Shown one piece after another: positions 25,564 to 34,778 of a stretch of 64,000 nt of DNA. The position numbers were made by a program, and so were the translations under genes. The stretch's first letter is position 1; the number at the start of each line of letters is the position of its first letter. This DNA comes from Streptomyces sp. NRRL S-340 (lineage in GTDB: Bacteria; Actinomycetota; Actinomycetes; Streptomycetales; Streptomycetaceae): contig NZ_JOIY01000021.1 in NCBI RefSeq assembly GCF_000720185.1, forward strand, positions 58,945 through 122,944, written 5' to 3'. Below the pieces are notes generated by a model. The model saw nothing but the letters and a program-made list of their open reading frames with translations. It made no database searches and was not told the origin of the DNA.

Positions 25564-28167
25564 GTGATCACGGGCGAGCTCAAGAGCAAGGTGGACCGCG
25601 TCTGGGATGCGTTCTGGTCCGGTGGGATCTCCAACCCACTGGAGGTAACAGAGCAGATCACGTACTTGCTATTCATCAAGCGGCTGGACGAGATCCAGAC
25701 CCGCAAGGACGAACAGGCGAACCGTTCTGGCAAGCCTGATCCGAACCCTTTTTTCACTGAGGACCAGCAGGAACTGCGCTGGCACAACCTCAAGGCCCGC
25801 GACTCCGAGGTCATGTACGGCATCGTCGAGCAGGGTGTCTTCCCCTATCTCCGCACGATGGGCGGCGACGACTCCACGTACTCCCACCACATGCGCGACG
25901 CCCGTTTCACCATCCCGACCCCCAACCTGCTGGCCAAGGTCGTCGACCTGGTGGACACCATCTCGATCGAGCCGGGTGGCAACGGGGGAGACATCTACGA
26001 ATACATGCTGGCGAAGTTCGCAACGGTTGGCCAGAACGGCCAGTTCCGCACACCGCGCCACATCATCGACCTGATGGTCGAGATGACCCGGCCGAAGCCG
26101 GACGACGACGTCTGCGACCCGGCATGCGGCACGGCCGGCTTCCTGGTCCAGACGGCGTCGTACGTGAAGCGCGAGCACGCGAAGGCACTCCTGGACGCGG
26201 AGCAGCAAGCGCACTTCCACACGAGCATGTTCCACGGCTTCGACTTCGACTCCACGATGCTGCGCATCGGCTCGATGAACATGCTGCTGCACGGCATCGG
26301 GAACCCGGACATCCGCTACCGCGATTCGCTTGCGGAGCCGGCGGCAGGCGAGTCGGAACGCTACTCCCTGATCTTGGCGAACCCGCCGTTCGCCGGCAGC
26401 CTGGACTATGAGTCCACGGCGGCGGACCTACTGCGCTTGGTGAAGACCAAGAAGACCGAACTTCTCTTCCTGGCCTTGTCCTTGAGGATCCTCAAGCCCG
26501 GCGGCCGTGCGGCGATCATCGTCCCGGATGGCGTCCTCTTCGGTTCGACGAAGGCGCACAAGGAGCTGCGTCGGATGCTGGTTGAGGACCACAAACTGGA
26601 CGGCGTGGTGAAGCTCCCGAGTGGGGTTTTCAAGCCGTACGCGGGGGTCTCGACTGCGATCCTGCTGTTCACCCGCACGGATACCGGAGGTACGGACAAC
26701 GTCTGGTTCTACGACGTGCAGGCGGACGGCTTTAGCCTCGATGACAAGCGCAACCCGCTCCTCCCGGAGGACCGCCAGGGCGTTCGGCCTGCGGCTGGCT
26801 CCCTGTCAGAGAAGGAGCACACCAAGAACAACCTCCCGGATGCCCTCTCTCGCTGGTTCAACCGCGGCGGCTCTGAGTGCAGCCGCGCGCGTTCGGAACA
26901 GAGCTTCTGCGTCCCGAAGTCGGACATCGTCGCCCAGGGGTACGACCTGAGCCTGAACCGCTATGCCGAACGGCCTCGGTACCTCACGGCTGGCAGGCGG
27001 GTAACCATGGCTGACCTTATGGGCACTGGTCTTCTTGCAGAAGGCATGCAGCTTGCCTTCGAGCGTGCAGGGGCGAACTACTCCGCCAGAGTGACAGCTG
27101 AGGGTTGGCTCGAACTAGCTGGCGGCCAGCAGTTTCCATCCCCCAACCGGGCTGCGGCCGCAGCGGTCGGCGAAGGGACTATTGATGGCTGGCAGGCATG
27201 GGCTCTGGAAGACGGTACAACGCTAGACCAGCTGCGCCAACAATTCCTAAACACGCCAGCCGTGGGTATCCCCAGCCCCGACGTCGCCGAATTGGCCAAC
27301 CACAGACTGGCCGCATCGCCCAATTTGGCTGCAGCCCTCCCGTCCGTCACGGTGCAAAAAAATTGCGCAACGCGGCATCCCGAAAGCACAGAAGACGCCC
27401 AGCAGATTCAATCGATCAACGAACCGGCCCGAGACGAAGACGAGGATGCGCCCGTGGTCGGCCTGACCGTTGGAGACTTGCCCTCCGCTCTTGGCGGTGT
27501 CGTCTTTGTGTCCCCGTCCGCGACATTCGATGAAGCCATCACTCGGATGGTGATCAACGACTATTCTCAGCTTCCTGTTCTATCGGGGCGCAATCTTCGA
27601 GGGGCCGTGACGTGGCAGTCGATCGCACGGGCGCGCCACGCCAATAACAATCCACCGTTCCCCCGAGCTATAGTCCAAGCTCGCGAAGTCTCATACAACC
27701 AAGACCTCATTGACATCCTCCCAATTCTTGCGGAATTCGAATTCGTTCTTGTCCGAAACCAGAGCAATGAGATTGCAGGGATCATAACTGCGAGCGACGT
27801 GGCAGCCGCCTACGGAGCCATGGCCACCCCGTTCTTTCTTATCGGTGAATTGGATAAGCGACTGCGTCAGGTGCTCGCCTCTTCTATTGAGTTTCCTGAA
27901 GTCCAGGTCCTGTGCGATCCGGAGGGCAACCGGAGCATCAAGGGATTTAACGACCTGTCGATCGGGGACTATCAGCGCGTCCTAGAAAATAAGGAAGCAT
28001 GGGAGAAAGTCGGCTGGTCGCTGGATCGAAAGATCTTCATCGAGCGTCTCGATGAGATACGGCAAATCAGGAACGACCTCATGCATTTCAATCCCGAACC
28101 ATTGCCCCACAACTCCACTCATAAGATACGACACATGATCAACGTGCTACGAGAGTACGGAAACTGA
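25564..28167 (+). CDS. N6-adenine methylase-RAMA-CBS-HEPN fusion protein
   Basis: This single 867-residue reading frame combines four parts. Residues 1-475 are a type I HsdM-like methylase with DPACGTAGFL near 185 and the catalytic NPPF near 273. Residues about 480-565 (MADLMGTGLLAEGMQLAFE through GTIDGWQAW) fit a RAMA domain. Residues about 630-755 hold two CBS domains (VSPSATFDEAITRMV; NEIAGIITASDVAAAYG), which usually bind adenine nucleotides. Residues about 755-867 (FFLIGELDKRLRQVL, then RQIRNDLMHF) resemble an Swt1-type HEPN domain with Arg836-x4-His841. No HsdS or HsdR gene is adjacent. The C-terminal half has lower GC, marking a fusion point near 27.0 kb. A methylase tethered to a nucleotide-controlled RNase-like toxin is inferred, not shown. 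GTG start lacks a ribosome site. Confidence 0.8.
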   Translation: MITGELKSKVDRVWDAFWSGGISNPLEVTEQITYLLFIKRLDEIQTRKDEQANRSGKPDPNPFFTEDQQELRWHNLKARDSEVMYGIVEQGVFPYLRTMGGDDSTYSHHMRDARFTIPTPNLLAKVVDLVDTISIEPGGNGGDIYEYMLAKFATVGQNGQFRTPRHIIDLMVEMTRPKPDDDVCDPACGTAGFLVQTASYVKREHAKALLDAEQQAHFHTSMFHGFDFDSTMLRIGSMNMLLHGIGNPDIRYRDSLAEPAAGESERYSLILANPPFAGSLDYESTAADLLRLVKTKKTELLFLALSLRILKPGGRAAIIVPDGVLFGSTKAHKELRRMLVEDHKLDGVVKLPSGVFKPYAGVSTAILLFTRTDTGGTDNVWFYDVQADGFSLDDKRNPLLPEDRQGVRPAAGSLSEKEHTKNNLPDALSRWFNRGGSECSRARSEQSFCVPKSDIVAQGYDLSLNRYAERPRYLTAGRRVTMADLMGTGLLAEGMQLAFERAGANYSARVTAEGWLELAGGQQFPSPNRAAAAAVGEGTIDGWQAWALEDGTTLDQLRQQFLNTPAVGIPSPDVAELANHRLAASPNLAAALPSVTVQKNCATRHPESTEDAQQIQSINEPARDEDEDAPVVGLTVGDLPSALGGVVFVSPSATFDEAITRMVINDYSQLPVLSGRNLRGAVTWQSIARARHANNNPPFPRAIVQAREVSYNQDLIDILPILAEFEFVLVRNQSNEIAGIITASDVAAAYGAMATPFFLIGELDKRLRQVLASSIEFPEVQVLCDPEGNRSIKGFNDLSIGDYQRVLENKEAWEKVGWSLDRKIFIERLDEIRQIRNDLMHFNPEPLPHNSTHKIRHMINVLREYGN

Positions 28168-28820
28168 ATGCCCGCGGCGTCAGCGAGCTGGGCCGGTCCG
28201 AAGGGCGAGGACGGCTGGGCGTGCCGACTCTCCGAAAACCACCAAGGTCTTCGATGTCCAAGGCCCGGGAGCCCGGACGCGAGGTACACGTCCGTCAACA
28301 GAACGCGGCGCTGAGGCCCACCTCATGATGAAATGTTGGACGGGCGGTAACGCAACCCCCTCAGCGTGATCAACCGAGGCCCCGCTTGGGCGATAGACAG
28401 CCATCATGAGGACGGCGCCACATCCGGAGTGCGTTCCCCTGGGGGACCAGGTCAACCGCCTTCGTGGCACGGGCAATGCCAACTTTCCGTATCGCGCTCA
28501 ACCCCGCAAGCCCCGCTGGCCTCCCGTGCGCCCCCGCCGACCGCGGCCATACCCTCGATGCACGAACACCAGGCCGCCGTAACGTCGGTCGCGCCGTCAC
28601 GGCGCCGAACAGCCTCAGGCCCGACACCGTCCCCCTGCCCTATCTGGCAAGAGCCGAGACGAAACATTTGAGGTTCCGGGATTATCTGCGACTGGGGCGC
28701 GGAATTGTTTTCAGGGGAGTTCTTGCGGGCCGTTGAGACAGCGACGATGCGCCGCGTCGCATTTGTAATATCTGCTCACCATCAGATTAGGGCTGGTGCC
28801 CCATAGTCACCGGAGCGACC
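28168..28820. other. Non-coding stretch upstream of the integrase unit
   Basis: About 650 bases without a convincing gene on either strand. The last 150 bases are more A/T-rich (TTTGTAATATCTGC near 28763) and probably hold the promoter of the integrase unit, followed by GGAG before the GTG at 28821. Confidence 0.5.
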
Positions 28821-29132
28821 GTGAATCACCTCTCTCGTCATCTAGCGGACACGTCGGACGACATCCTTGACGACACGGCCGAGGCTGAGCCGCCATCCAC
28901 GGCAACCGGCATCGCCGCCCCGAAAAGGCCCTGCCCGGCCGGGAGGCCGCGGGTGTTCGTGGAGTACGTCATTGTCGACGGCGAGGACGCTCACCCGCTG
29001 GCCCAGCGCCAATGCGCCGCGATCCGCGAGGTGCTGAAGTGGCTCTACGCCCGCCACAGCGTCCCAGCGGAAGGCGGACAGGCCGAAACGGCCAGCTCTA
29101 CGCCTTCCCGCACGGAGGGGGACGCCACGTGA
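28821..29132 (+). CDS. Small protein coupled to the serine integrase
   Basis: This 103-residue protein starts at GTG with GGAGCGACC upstream and stops at TGA 29130-29132, overlapping the integrase GTG. The centre (RVFVEYVIVDGEDAHPLAQR, then AIREVLKWLYA) looks folded; the ends are polar and probably flexible. No family recognised. Strict coupling to the integrase suggests a partner in recombination, for example a directionality factor, or a regulator, but no homology is visible to support it. Confidence 0.6.
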   Translation: MNHLSRHLADTSDDILDDTAEAEPPSTATGIAAPKRPCPAGRPRVFVEYVIVDGEDAHPLAQRQCAAIREVLKWLYARHSVPAEGGQAETASSTPSRTEGDAT

Positions 29133-30973
29133 CCGTCACCCCACCTGCCCCCCGGTCGCCCTGGGCACCTCCAGTACCCGGCCGCCCCTGGGCCACCGAC
29201 GGCATCCCGGACGCAGCGGCGCCTCCAGTGACTGTCCCGGTTGCCTGGCTCGGCCGAACCTCCACAGAGGACGCCCAGGACCCCACGTTGTCGCTGCCCC
29301 GACAGCTGCGCAACGCCAGAGCCGCTCTGCCAGCCGGCTGGGTGATCGTCGCCCACTTCTACGACGTGGAGTCCGGCCGCAAGGAACTGCACGAGCGAGG
29401 CAACTCCCTAGCCCACCAGAACTTCGAGATCCCCATCCCACGCGACGGCAGCGTCACCGACCTCCTCAAAGAGGCCCAACGCCCCAACCGTCGCTTCGCT
29501 GCCGTCATTTGCGAGTCGATCGAACGCATCGCCCGCCGCACTTACTTCGGCACGAAGATCGAGTACGAGCTGGAGCAAGCTGGAGTCGCCCTGTGCGCCG
29601 CCGACGAGCCGATCGTCACCGATCCCAGGGCCAAGCTCGCCACACCAACCCTCACCCGCCGCATCAAGCAGGCCGTCTCCGAGTGGTATGTGCTCCAGAT
29701 GCTCGAGCTGTCCTGGGACGGCTTCATCGAGCACATCTCCCAGGGCTGGAACGTGGGGAAGCCTCCCTACGGCTACCTGGCGGAGAAGGTGCCTCACCCC
29801 GTACCGGCTCGCCGAGCTGAGGGCCGTACCAAGCACCGGCTCATCCCCGACCCGCCGCGGGCCTCAGCGGTCACCTTTATCTTCCAGCTTCGCGGGCTGG
29901 ATAAGCTCGGTTACGACGCCATCGCCGACCGTCTGAACCTGGACCTGGCGGCTTACCCGCCTCCGGAGCCGACCCGCCCCGATGTGGCCCTGGGGTGCTG
30001 GAGCGGTTCCGCCGTGCGAGAGATCCTGCGCAATCCGAAGTACACGGGCTACCAGGTCTGGAACCGCCGGGCGATGAAGAAGGGCGGTCGCTACAACGAC
30101 CCGAAGGACTGGGTGTGGTCGCCCCGGCCCGTCCATGAGCCTCTTGTCACCAAGGAACTGTTTGACGCCGTCTCCACCGTGGGCCGCAAACGCCAGGGAT
30201 CCCGCGCCACCCACGGAGCCAACGCGCACCCGGCCACCAAGCGCTCCTACGTCCTGCGGTCGTACGTCTACTGCGACACTTGTGATCGCCGCATGTTCGG
30301 CAAGTCGCGCCACCAGATCTCCTACTACGCCTGCCAACCCGACCCGAACGAACATCGTGATCAGCCGTGGTTTCCTGATCACCCCAAGAGCTTGTGGATC
30401 CGCGAGCAGATCCTGATCGCCTCCATCTCCCGCTTCTTCGCCACCAGGATCTTCGGATTCGATCGGCGTAGCCACCTCGGAGCCGCCCTCGAAGCCGCTC
30501 GGTCCGCGGACGGTGCCGGCGACCGCATCGGCAAGGAGCGGGCCGCGCTGGGACGCACTATCAGTGCCATCGGCCAGCGCCAGGCGCATCTCATCCATAC
30601 CCTCGCCAACTGCCTTGGCGGCTACGAGGCCAGAGATCTCCACCCGGATCAGGAGAAGCAGTTGCGTGACTCGATCCAACGCGAGCACGCCGCGCTGGGC
30701 GCCCAGCGTGAACAGCTCGCCGAGCAGCTGGCTCACCTGCGCGCGCCGAAACAGGCTGTGCGCGCCGCAGCCAATGCGGCTCCGCTGGATGCGGTCCCGC
30801 CCCTCGATGTGGATCTCGCCCTGGTCCCGGAGGAGATCCAACGACGGCTCTACAGCGCCTTCGGGCTGGAGGTTCGCTACAGCCGACCCCACGAAGAGCT
30901 GACCCTGAGGGTGACGATTCCGGACTACCTGCTTGACGGACTGATGTTCGCCGCCCACGAGCTGCAGCCATGA
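29129..30973 (+). CDS. Large serine recombinase (integrase)
   Basis: This 614-residue site-specific recombinase has an N-terminal resolvase domain with the catalytic serine in WLGRTSTED, then QLRNARAALP and an arginine-rich ESIERIARR segment. A recombinase domain follows (GKPPYGYLAEK; REILRNPKYTGYQVWNRR), then a zinc-ribbon (YCDTCDRRMFG...YYACQ) and a C-terminal coiled region. Large serine integrases of this kind insert phages and islands into specific sites without host factors. The GTG 29129 start overlaps the stop of the preceding small gene. Being intact and at the island's right edge, next to a core gene, it is the probable mobilising enzyme. Confidence 0.9.
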   Translation: MTVTPPAPRSPWAPPVPGRPWATDGIPDAAAPPVTVPVAWLGRTSTEDAQDPTLSLPRQLRNARAALPAGWVIVAHFYDVESGRKELHERGNSLAHQNFEIPIPRDGSVTDLLKEAQRPNRRFAAVICESIERIARRTYFGTKIEYELEQAGVALCAADEPIVTDPRAKLATPTLTRRIKQAVSEWYVLQMLELSWDGFIEHISQGWNVGKPPYGYLAEKVPHPVPARRAEGRTKHRLIPDPPRASAVTFIFQLRGLDKLGYDAIADRLNLDLAAYPPPEPTRPDVALGCWSGSAVREILRNPKYTGYQVWNRRAMKKGGRYNDPKDWVWSPRPVHEPLVTKELFDAVSTVGRKRQGSRATHGANAHPATKRSYVLRSYVYCDTCDRRMFGKSRHQISYYACQPDPNEHRDQPWFPDHPKSLWIREQILIASISRFFATRIFGFDRRSHLGAALEAARSADGAGDRIGKERAALGRTISAIGQRQAHLIHTLANCLGGYEARDLHPDQEKQLRDSIQREHAALGAQREQLAEQLAHLRAPKQAVRAAANAAPLDAVPPLDVDLALVPEEIQRRLYSAFGLEVRYSRPHEELTLRVTIPDYLLDGLMFAAHELQP

Positions 30974-31069
30974 AACAAAAAAGCGCGTAACCCCCCATCA
31001 CGGCAGCTCACGGGGCTGCCTGGTCTCTTCCGGAACGTCTGATCAGCACGACTCAGTAGGTCTGCGCTC

Positions 31070-31197
31070 AGCGTCACCTGCCCTCGGCGCCTCATCGATG
31101 CTCGCCACCTCGACAGGGTCTGACCCGCCCGACAAGGCGCCTGACATCCCATCAGAACGAGCGTCAAATGAGCGTCACGAGCGTCATTTCAGCGTCA
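31070..31197. repeat. AGCGTCA direct repeats near the island junction
   Basis: Four copies of AGCGTCA begin at 31160, 31171, 31180 and 31191 (spacing 11, 9 and 11 bases), with a fifth at 31070. All lie in the 279-base gap between the integrase and the core methyltransferase. Helical-turn spacing suggests a protein-binding array. They might be recombinase or accessory-factor sites or operators. No attachment core could be defined. A weak hairpin at 31002-31020 may end the integrase transcript. Confidence 0.5.
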
Positions 31198-31252
31198 AGA
31201 TATCGCCCGTAACGCCCACACCGCACATAATGCGCACCCAAGAAACCGCAGG

Positions 31253-32617
31253 TCAGGAGCCCTTCGCGGCCGGTTCAAGGATCGCGACACACTCAACGTG
31301 GTGGGTCATCGGAAACAGATCGAACGCCCGAAGCGTACGCATCCGGTAGCCGCCATCCCGGAAGTATCCGAGGTCCCGGGCGAGTGCGGCCGGGTCGCAG
31401 GCGACGTAGGCGATGCGGCGGGCGCCGAGGGAGGAGAGGTGGGCGACCGTCTTGCGGCCGGCGCCCGCGCGGGGCGGGTCGAGGACGATGAGGTCGACCT
31501 CGGTGATGCCGGTGCGCGGGAGGACGGCGTCGACCTTGCCCTGTTCGATGCGGACGCGGGGGAAGTCCGCGAGGTTGTGGCGGGCGTCCTCGACGGCGCG
31601 CTTGCCGGACTCGATGCCGAGCACGGCGCCCTGGTCGCCGAGGCGGTCGGCGAGGGCGCCGGCGAAGAGGCCGACGCCGCAGTACAGGTCGAGGGCCATC
31701 TCGCCCTTGCGCGGGAGCAGGCCCTGCATGACGGCGGTGACCAGGGTGTCGGCCGCCTTGGGGTGGACCTGCCAGAAGCCGGAGCCGCCGACCCGGTGGG
31801 TGCGGCCGTCGGCGCGTTCGCGGACGAAGGGGCGGCCGTGGACGCGGTGGACGCCGCCGGTCTTCTCGTCGACCCGCAGGACGGAGACCGGCTTGTCCAG
31901 TTCGACCAGCGGGAGGCGGGCGCCCGGGCGCGGGGTCAGGACGACCTGGCGGTCCTGGGAGCCCGTCGCCGCGATCGCCTCGACCGACTCCATGCCCGTC
32001 CAGTCGCGCCGCTCGATGCCCAGTTCGCTGACGCCCTGTGCCGCGATCATGCAGTGGTCGATGCGCTCGACCTCGTGCGAGCGGTGCCGGCGCAGACCCG
32101 CGTGGCCCTCGGCATCGACGGCGTACTGGACGCGGGTGCGCCACTGCGGCACCTCGCCCGCGGGCAGCTTGTCGCCCTCGGCGGGCATCACCGTGCCGTC
32201 CCAGCCGGCCTCCTCGGGCGTGAGGCCCGCGAGCCGCTCCAGCTGCTCGGCGACGACCTCGCCCTTGAGGCGGCGCTGCGCGCCCGGCTTGGCGTGCTGC
32301 CAGTCGCAGCCGCCGCAGCGGCCGGGGCCGGCGTAGGGGCAGGGTGCCTCGATGCGGTCCTTGGACGCCTCCAGGATCCGTACCGCGTCCGCGCGCAGGA
32401 AGCGGGCGCCCTCCTCGCCCTCCGTCACCCGGGCGACGACCCGTTCGCCGGGCAGCGCGTGACGTACGAAGAGGACCTGGCCCTCGGCCGTGCGGGCGAT
32501 GCAGTGTCCGCCGTGGGCGACCGGGCCGATCTCGACCTCGTACTCCTCGCCCACCAGCGACTTCGGCCGGTCCGCCGGTTCCGGTCCCACCTGGGCGTTC
32601 TTCGGTTCTGCCTGCAT
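31253..32617 (-). CDS. Class I SAM-dependent RNA (uracil-5) methyltransferase with TRAM domain
   Basis: This 454-residue member of the TrmA/RlmC/RlmD family has an N-terminal TRAM RNA-binding domain (residues about 20-80). Iron-sulfur cysteines CPYAGPGRCGGC follow near 100, then SAM motif YCGVGLFAGALA, VLDPPRAGAG and the catalytic cysteine in YVACDPAALARD. It forms m5U in tRNA or rRNA; the exact target cannot be told from sequence alone. The ATG at 32617 is preceded by GGAG. An earlier in-frame start at 32659 would add a non-conserved extension. Its 3' end is intact, so the island next to it did not disrupt the gene. Confidence 0.88.
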   Translation of the reverse strand: MQAEPKNAQVGPEPADRPKSLVGEEYEVEIGPVAHGGHCIARTAEGQVLFVRHALPGERVVARVTEGEEGARFLRADAVRILEASKDRIEAPCPYAGPGRCGGCDWQHAKPGAQRRLKGEVVAEQLERLAGLTPEEAGWDGTVMPAEGDKLPAGEVPQWRTRVQYAVDAEGHAGLRRHRSHEVERIDHCMIAAQGVSELGIERRDWTGMESVEAIAATGSQDRQVVLTPRPGARLPLVELDKPVSVLRVDEKTGGVHRVHGRPFVRERADGRTHRVGGSGFWQVHPKAADTLVTAVMQGLLPRKGEMALDLYCGVGLFAGALADRLGDQGAVLGIESGKRAVEDARHNLADFPRVRIEQGKVDAVLPRTGITEVDLIVLDPPRAGAGRKTVAHLSSLGARRIAYVACDPAALARDLGYFRDGGYRMRTLRAFDLFPMTHHVECVAILEPAAKGS

Positions 32618-32645
32618 GGTGGGTGACTCCAGATCGGGGAAGCGG

Positions 32646-32696
32646 GAACGGCCGGACAACAGCCCACCAGTCTACGTGGGTGTCGTCCGGCCGTTC
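32646..32696 (-). terminator. Long hairpin between the permease and methyltransferase genes
   Basis: Twelve-base perfect arms GAACGGCCGGAC (32646-32657) and GTCCGGCCGTTC (32685-32696) enclose a partly paired inner region (GCCCAC against GTGGGT). It follows the permease stop on the minus strand and precedes the methyltransferase start. Confidence 0.75.
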
Positions 32697-32720
32697 ACCA
32701 CCAGGCCACGGAGCCGGGGC

Positions 32721-34778
32721 TCAGGCCTGGGGGGCCGACGGCTCCTTCGGCTCCTTGCGCACCTGCGCCGGTCCGCGCCGCACCGCGCCGGGCGCGCTCC
32801 ACTCCTGGCGCCTGCGGGCCCGCAGCTTCGCCGCCTCGGAGGAGGCGAGCTGGTAGGGCACCGAGGTGACCATGACGCCCGGCGTGAACAGCAGCCGACC
32901 CTTCAGGCGCAGCGCGCTCTGGTTGTGCAGCAGGTGCTCGTACCAGTGGCCGACGACGTACTCGGGGATGATCACCGAGACCGCGTCGCGCGGGGACTCC
33001 TTGCGCAGGCTCTTGACGTACTCGATGACCGGCCGGGTCACCTCGCGGTACGGCGAGTCCAGCACCTTCAGCGGTACGTCGATGCCGCGCCGCTCCCACT
33101 CCTCCCGCAGCACCTTCGTCTCCGCCGGGTCGACGTTGACGGTGAGCGCCTCCAGGCTGTCCGAGCGCATCAGCTTGGCGTAGGCCAGGGCGCGCAGGGT
33201 GGGCCGGTGGATCTTGGAGATGAGGACCACGGAGTGGATCCGGGAGGGGCGGACGAGGTCGTCGGCCGGTTCCTCGGGCGCGGCGATCTCCTCGGCGACC
33301 CGGTCGTAGTGCTTGCGGATCGCCGTCATCGTCGCGAAGAAGATGCACATGCCGAGCAGGGCGACCCAGGCGCCGTGCGTGAACTTGGTGAGCAGGACGA
33401 CGACCAGCACCAGGCCGGTGAGGAACGCGCCGAAGGCGTTGATGGCGCGCGAGCGGATCATGTGACGCCGCTTGGCCGCGTCCCGTTCGGTGGCCAGGTG
33501 GCGGTTCCAGTGCCGCACCATGCCGATCTGGCTGAGCGTGAAGGAGACGAACACGCCGACGATGTATAGCTGGATCAGCCGGGTGGAGTCGGCGCCGTAG
33601 ACGACGACCAGCAGGGTCGCCGCGCCCGCGAGCAGGACGATGCCGTTGGAGAAGGCGAGCCGGTCGCCGCGGGTGTGCAGCTGGCGGGGCAGGTAGCGGT
33701 CCTGGGCGAGGATCGAGCCGAGGAGCGGGAAGCCGTTGTACGCCGTGTTGGCGGCGAGGAAGAGGACCAGGGCGGTGGCCGCGGCCAGGACCACGAACAG
33801 GAAGCTGCCCTTGCCGAAGACGGCCTCGGCGACCTGGGAGATCACCGGGTTCTGCACGTATCCGGAGCCGAGCGGGCTGCCGTTGTGCAGGAGGTCGGTG
33901 GCCGGGTTCTCGGCCATGTGGACCTTGGTCGTCATGGCGAGGCCGATGATGCCGCAGAACATGGTCACGGCCAGCAGGCCCATCGCCGCCAGGGTGGTGG
34001 CCGCGTTCTTCGACTTGGGCTTGCGGAAGGCCGGGACGCCGTTGGAGATCGCCTCGACGCCGGTGAGGGCGGCACAGCCGGAGGAGAAGGCGCGCAGCAG
34101 CAGGAAGACGAGCGCGAAGCCCGCGAGGCCCTGGTGCTCGGCCTTGATGTGGTAGTCGGCCGTGGGTGCCCGCATGGTGTCCCCGAGGGCCAGCCCGCGG
34201 AACGCCCCCCAGAGGATCATGACGAAGACGCCGGCGACGAAGACGTACGTCGGGATCGCGAACAGCGTGCCCGACTCCTTCACGCCGCGCAGGTTCATCA
34301 GGGTCAGGAGCACGATCACCACGACCGCGCAGAGCACCTTGTGCTCGACGACGAACGGGATCGCGGAGCCGAGGTTCTCGATTCCGGAGGAGATCGAGAC
34401 GGCGACAGTCATGACGTAGTCGACGAGCAGTGCGCTGGCCACCGTCAGCCCCGCCTTGGCACCGAGGTTGGTCGTGGCCACCTCGTAGTCGCCGCCGCCG
34501 CTCGGGTAGGCGTGCACGTTCTGCCGGTACGAGGCGACGACCGTGAACATCAGCACGACGACCGCGACCGCGATCCAGGGGCTGAAGTGGTAGGCCGACA
34601 CGCCCGCGATGGACAGGACCAGCAGCACCTCGCCGGGTGCGTACGCCACGGAGGACAGCGGGTCGGAGGCGAAGACGGGGAGTGCGATGCGCTTCGGCAG
34701 AAGGGTCTCCCCCAGCCGGTCGCTGCGCAGTGCGCGCCCGATCAGAATGCGTTTGGGCACGTCGGTCAGTTTGGACAC
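32721..34778 (-). CDS. APC-family amino acid/cation permease
   Basis: This 685-residue integral membrane protein starts at GTG 34778 (VSKLTDVPKRILIGRAL). Its N-terminal signature is FASDPLSSVAYAPGE, followed by about a dozen hydrophobic segments up to about residue 480 (for example VLLVLSIAGVSAYHF; FVAGVFVMILWGAF). A roughly 200-residue soluble C-terminal domain ends in low-complexity charged sequence. This two-part layout is standard for a widespread actinobacterial APC permease. The frame is open further upstream, but codons before 34778 look non-coding. Substrate unknown; nearness to two TrkA-type proteins hints at potassium or amino acid transport under their control. Confidence 0.82.
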   Translation of the reverse strand: MSKLTDVPKRILIGRALRSDRLGETLLPKRIALPVFASDPLSSVAYAPGEVLLVLSIAGVSAYHFSPWIAVAVVVLMFTVVASYRQNVHAYPSGGGDYEVATTNLGAKAGLTVASALLVDYVMTVAVSISSGIENLGSAIPFVVEHKVLCAVVVIVLLTLMNLRGVKESGTLFAIPTYVFVAGVFVMILWGAFRGLALGDTMRAPTADYHIKAEHQGLAGFALVFLLLRAFSSGCAALTGVEAISNGVPAFRKPKSKNAATTLAAMGLLAVTMFCGIIGLAMTTKVHMAENPATDLLHNGSPLGSGYVQNPVISQVAEAVFGKGSFLFVVLAAATALVLFLAANTAYNGFPLLGSILAQDRYLPRQLHTRGDRLAFSNGIVLLAGAATLLVVVYGADSTRLIQLYIVGVFVSFTLSQIGMVRHWNRHLATERDAAKRRHMIRSRAINAFGAFLTGLVLVVVLLTKFTHGAWVALLGMCIFFATMTAIRKHYDRVAEEIAAPEEPADDLVRPSRIHSVVLISKIHRPTLRALAYAKLMRSDSLEALTVNVDPAETKVLREEWERRGIDVPLKVLDSPYREVTRPVIEYVKSLRKESPRDAVSVIIPEYVVGHWYEHLLHNQSALRLKGRLLFTPGVMVTSVPYQLASSEAAKLRARRRQEWSAPGAVRRGPAQVRKEPKEPSAPQA

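Larger units (their letters stand above)
1..31200. mobile_element. Accessory genomic island rich in DNA-defence genes (right part)
   Basis: Everything left of about 31.2 kb differs from the compact core to its right. It has gaps of 300-850 bases, at least one broken gene, stretches with markedly lower third-position GC (1-1143 and 27.0-28.2 kb), and a cargo of PT modification, GHKL ATPases, a nuclease and a chimeric methylase. A large serine integrase at 29129-30973 sits next to the intact 3' end of a core RNA methyltransferase gene, which suggests the right junction lies in 30974-31252. The left end is not in the window, and I could not identify attachment-site repeats. The boundary given is therefore an inference. 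Confidence 0.75.

Noticed and set aside
25564..28167. Ordinary type I restriction-modification locus
   Set aside because: No specificity or restriction subunit gene lies within 3 kb on either side, and the protein carries extra RAMA, CBS and HEPN parts.
30974..31252. tRNA gene as integration target
   Set aside because: No cloverleaf-like sequence or CCA end was found beside the integrase. Serine integrases often use protein-coding or intergenic sites.
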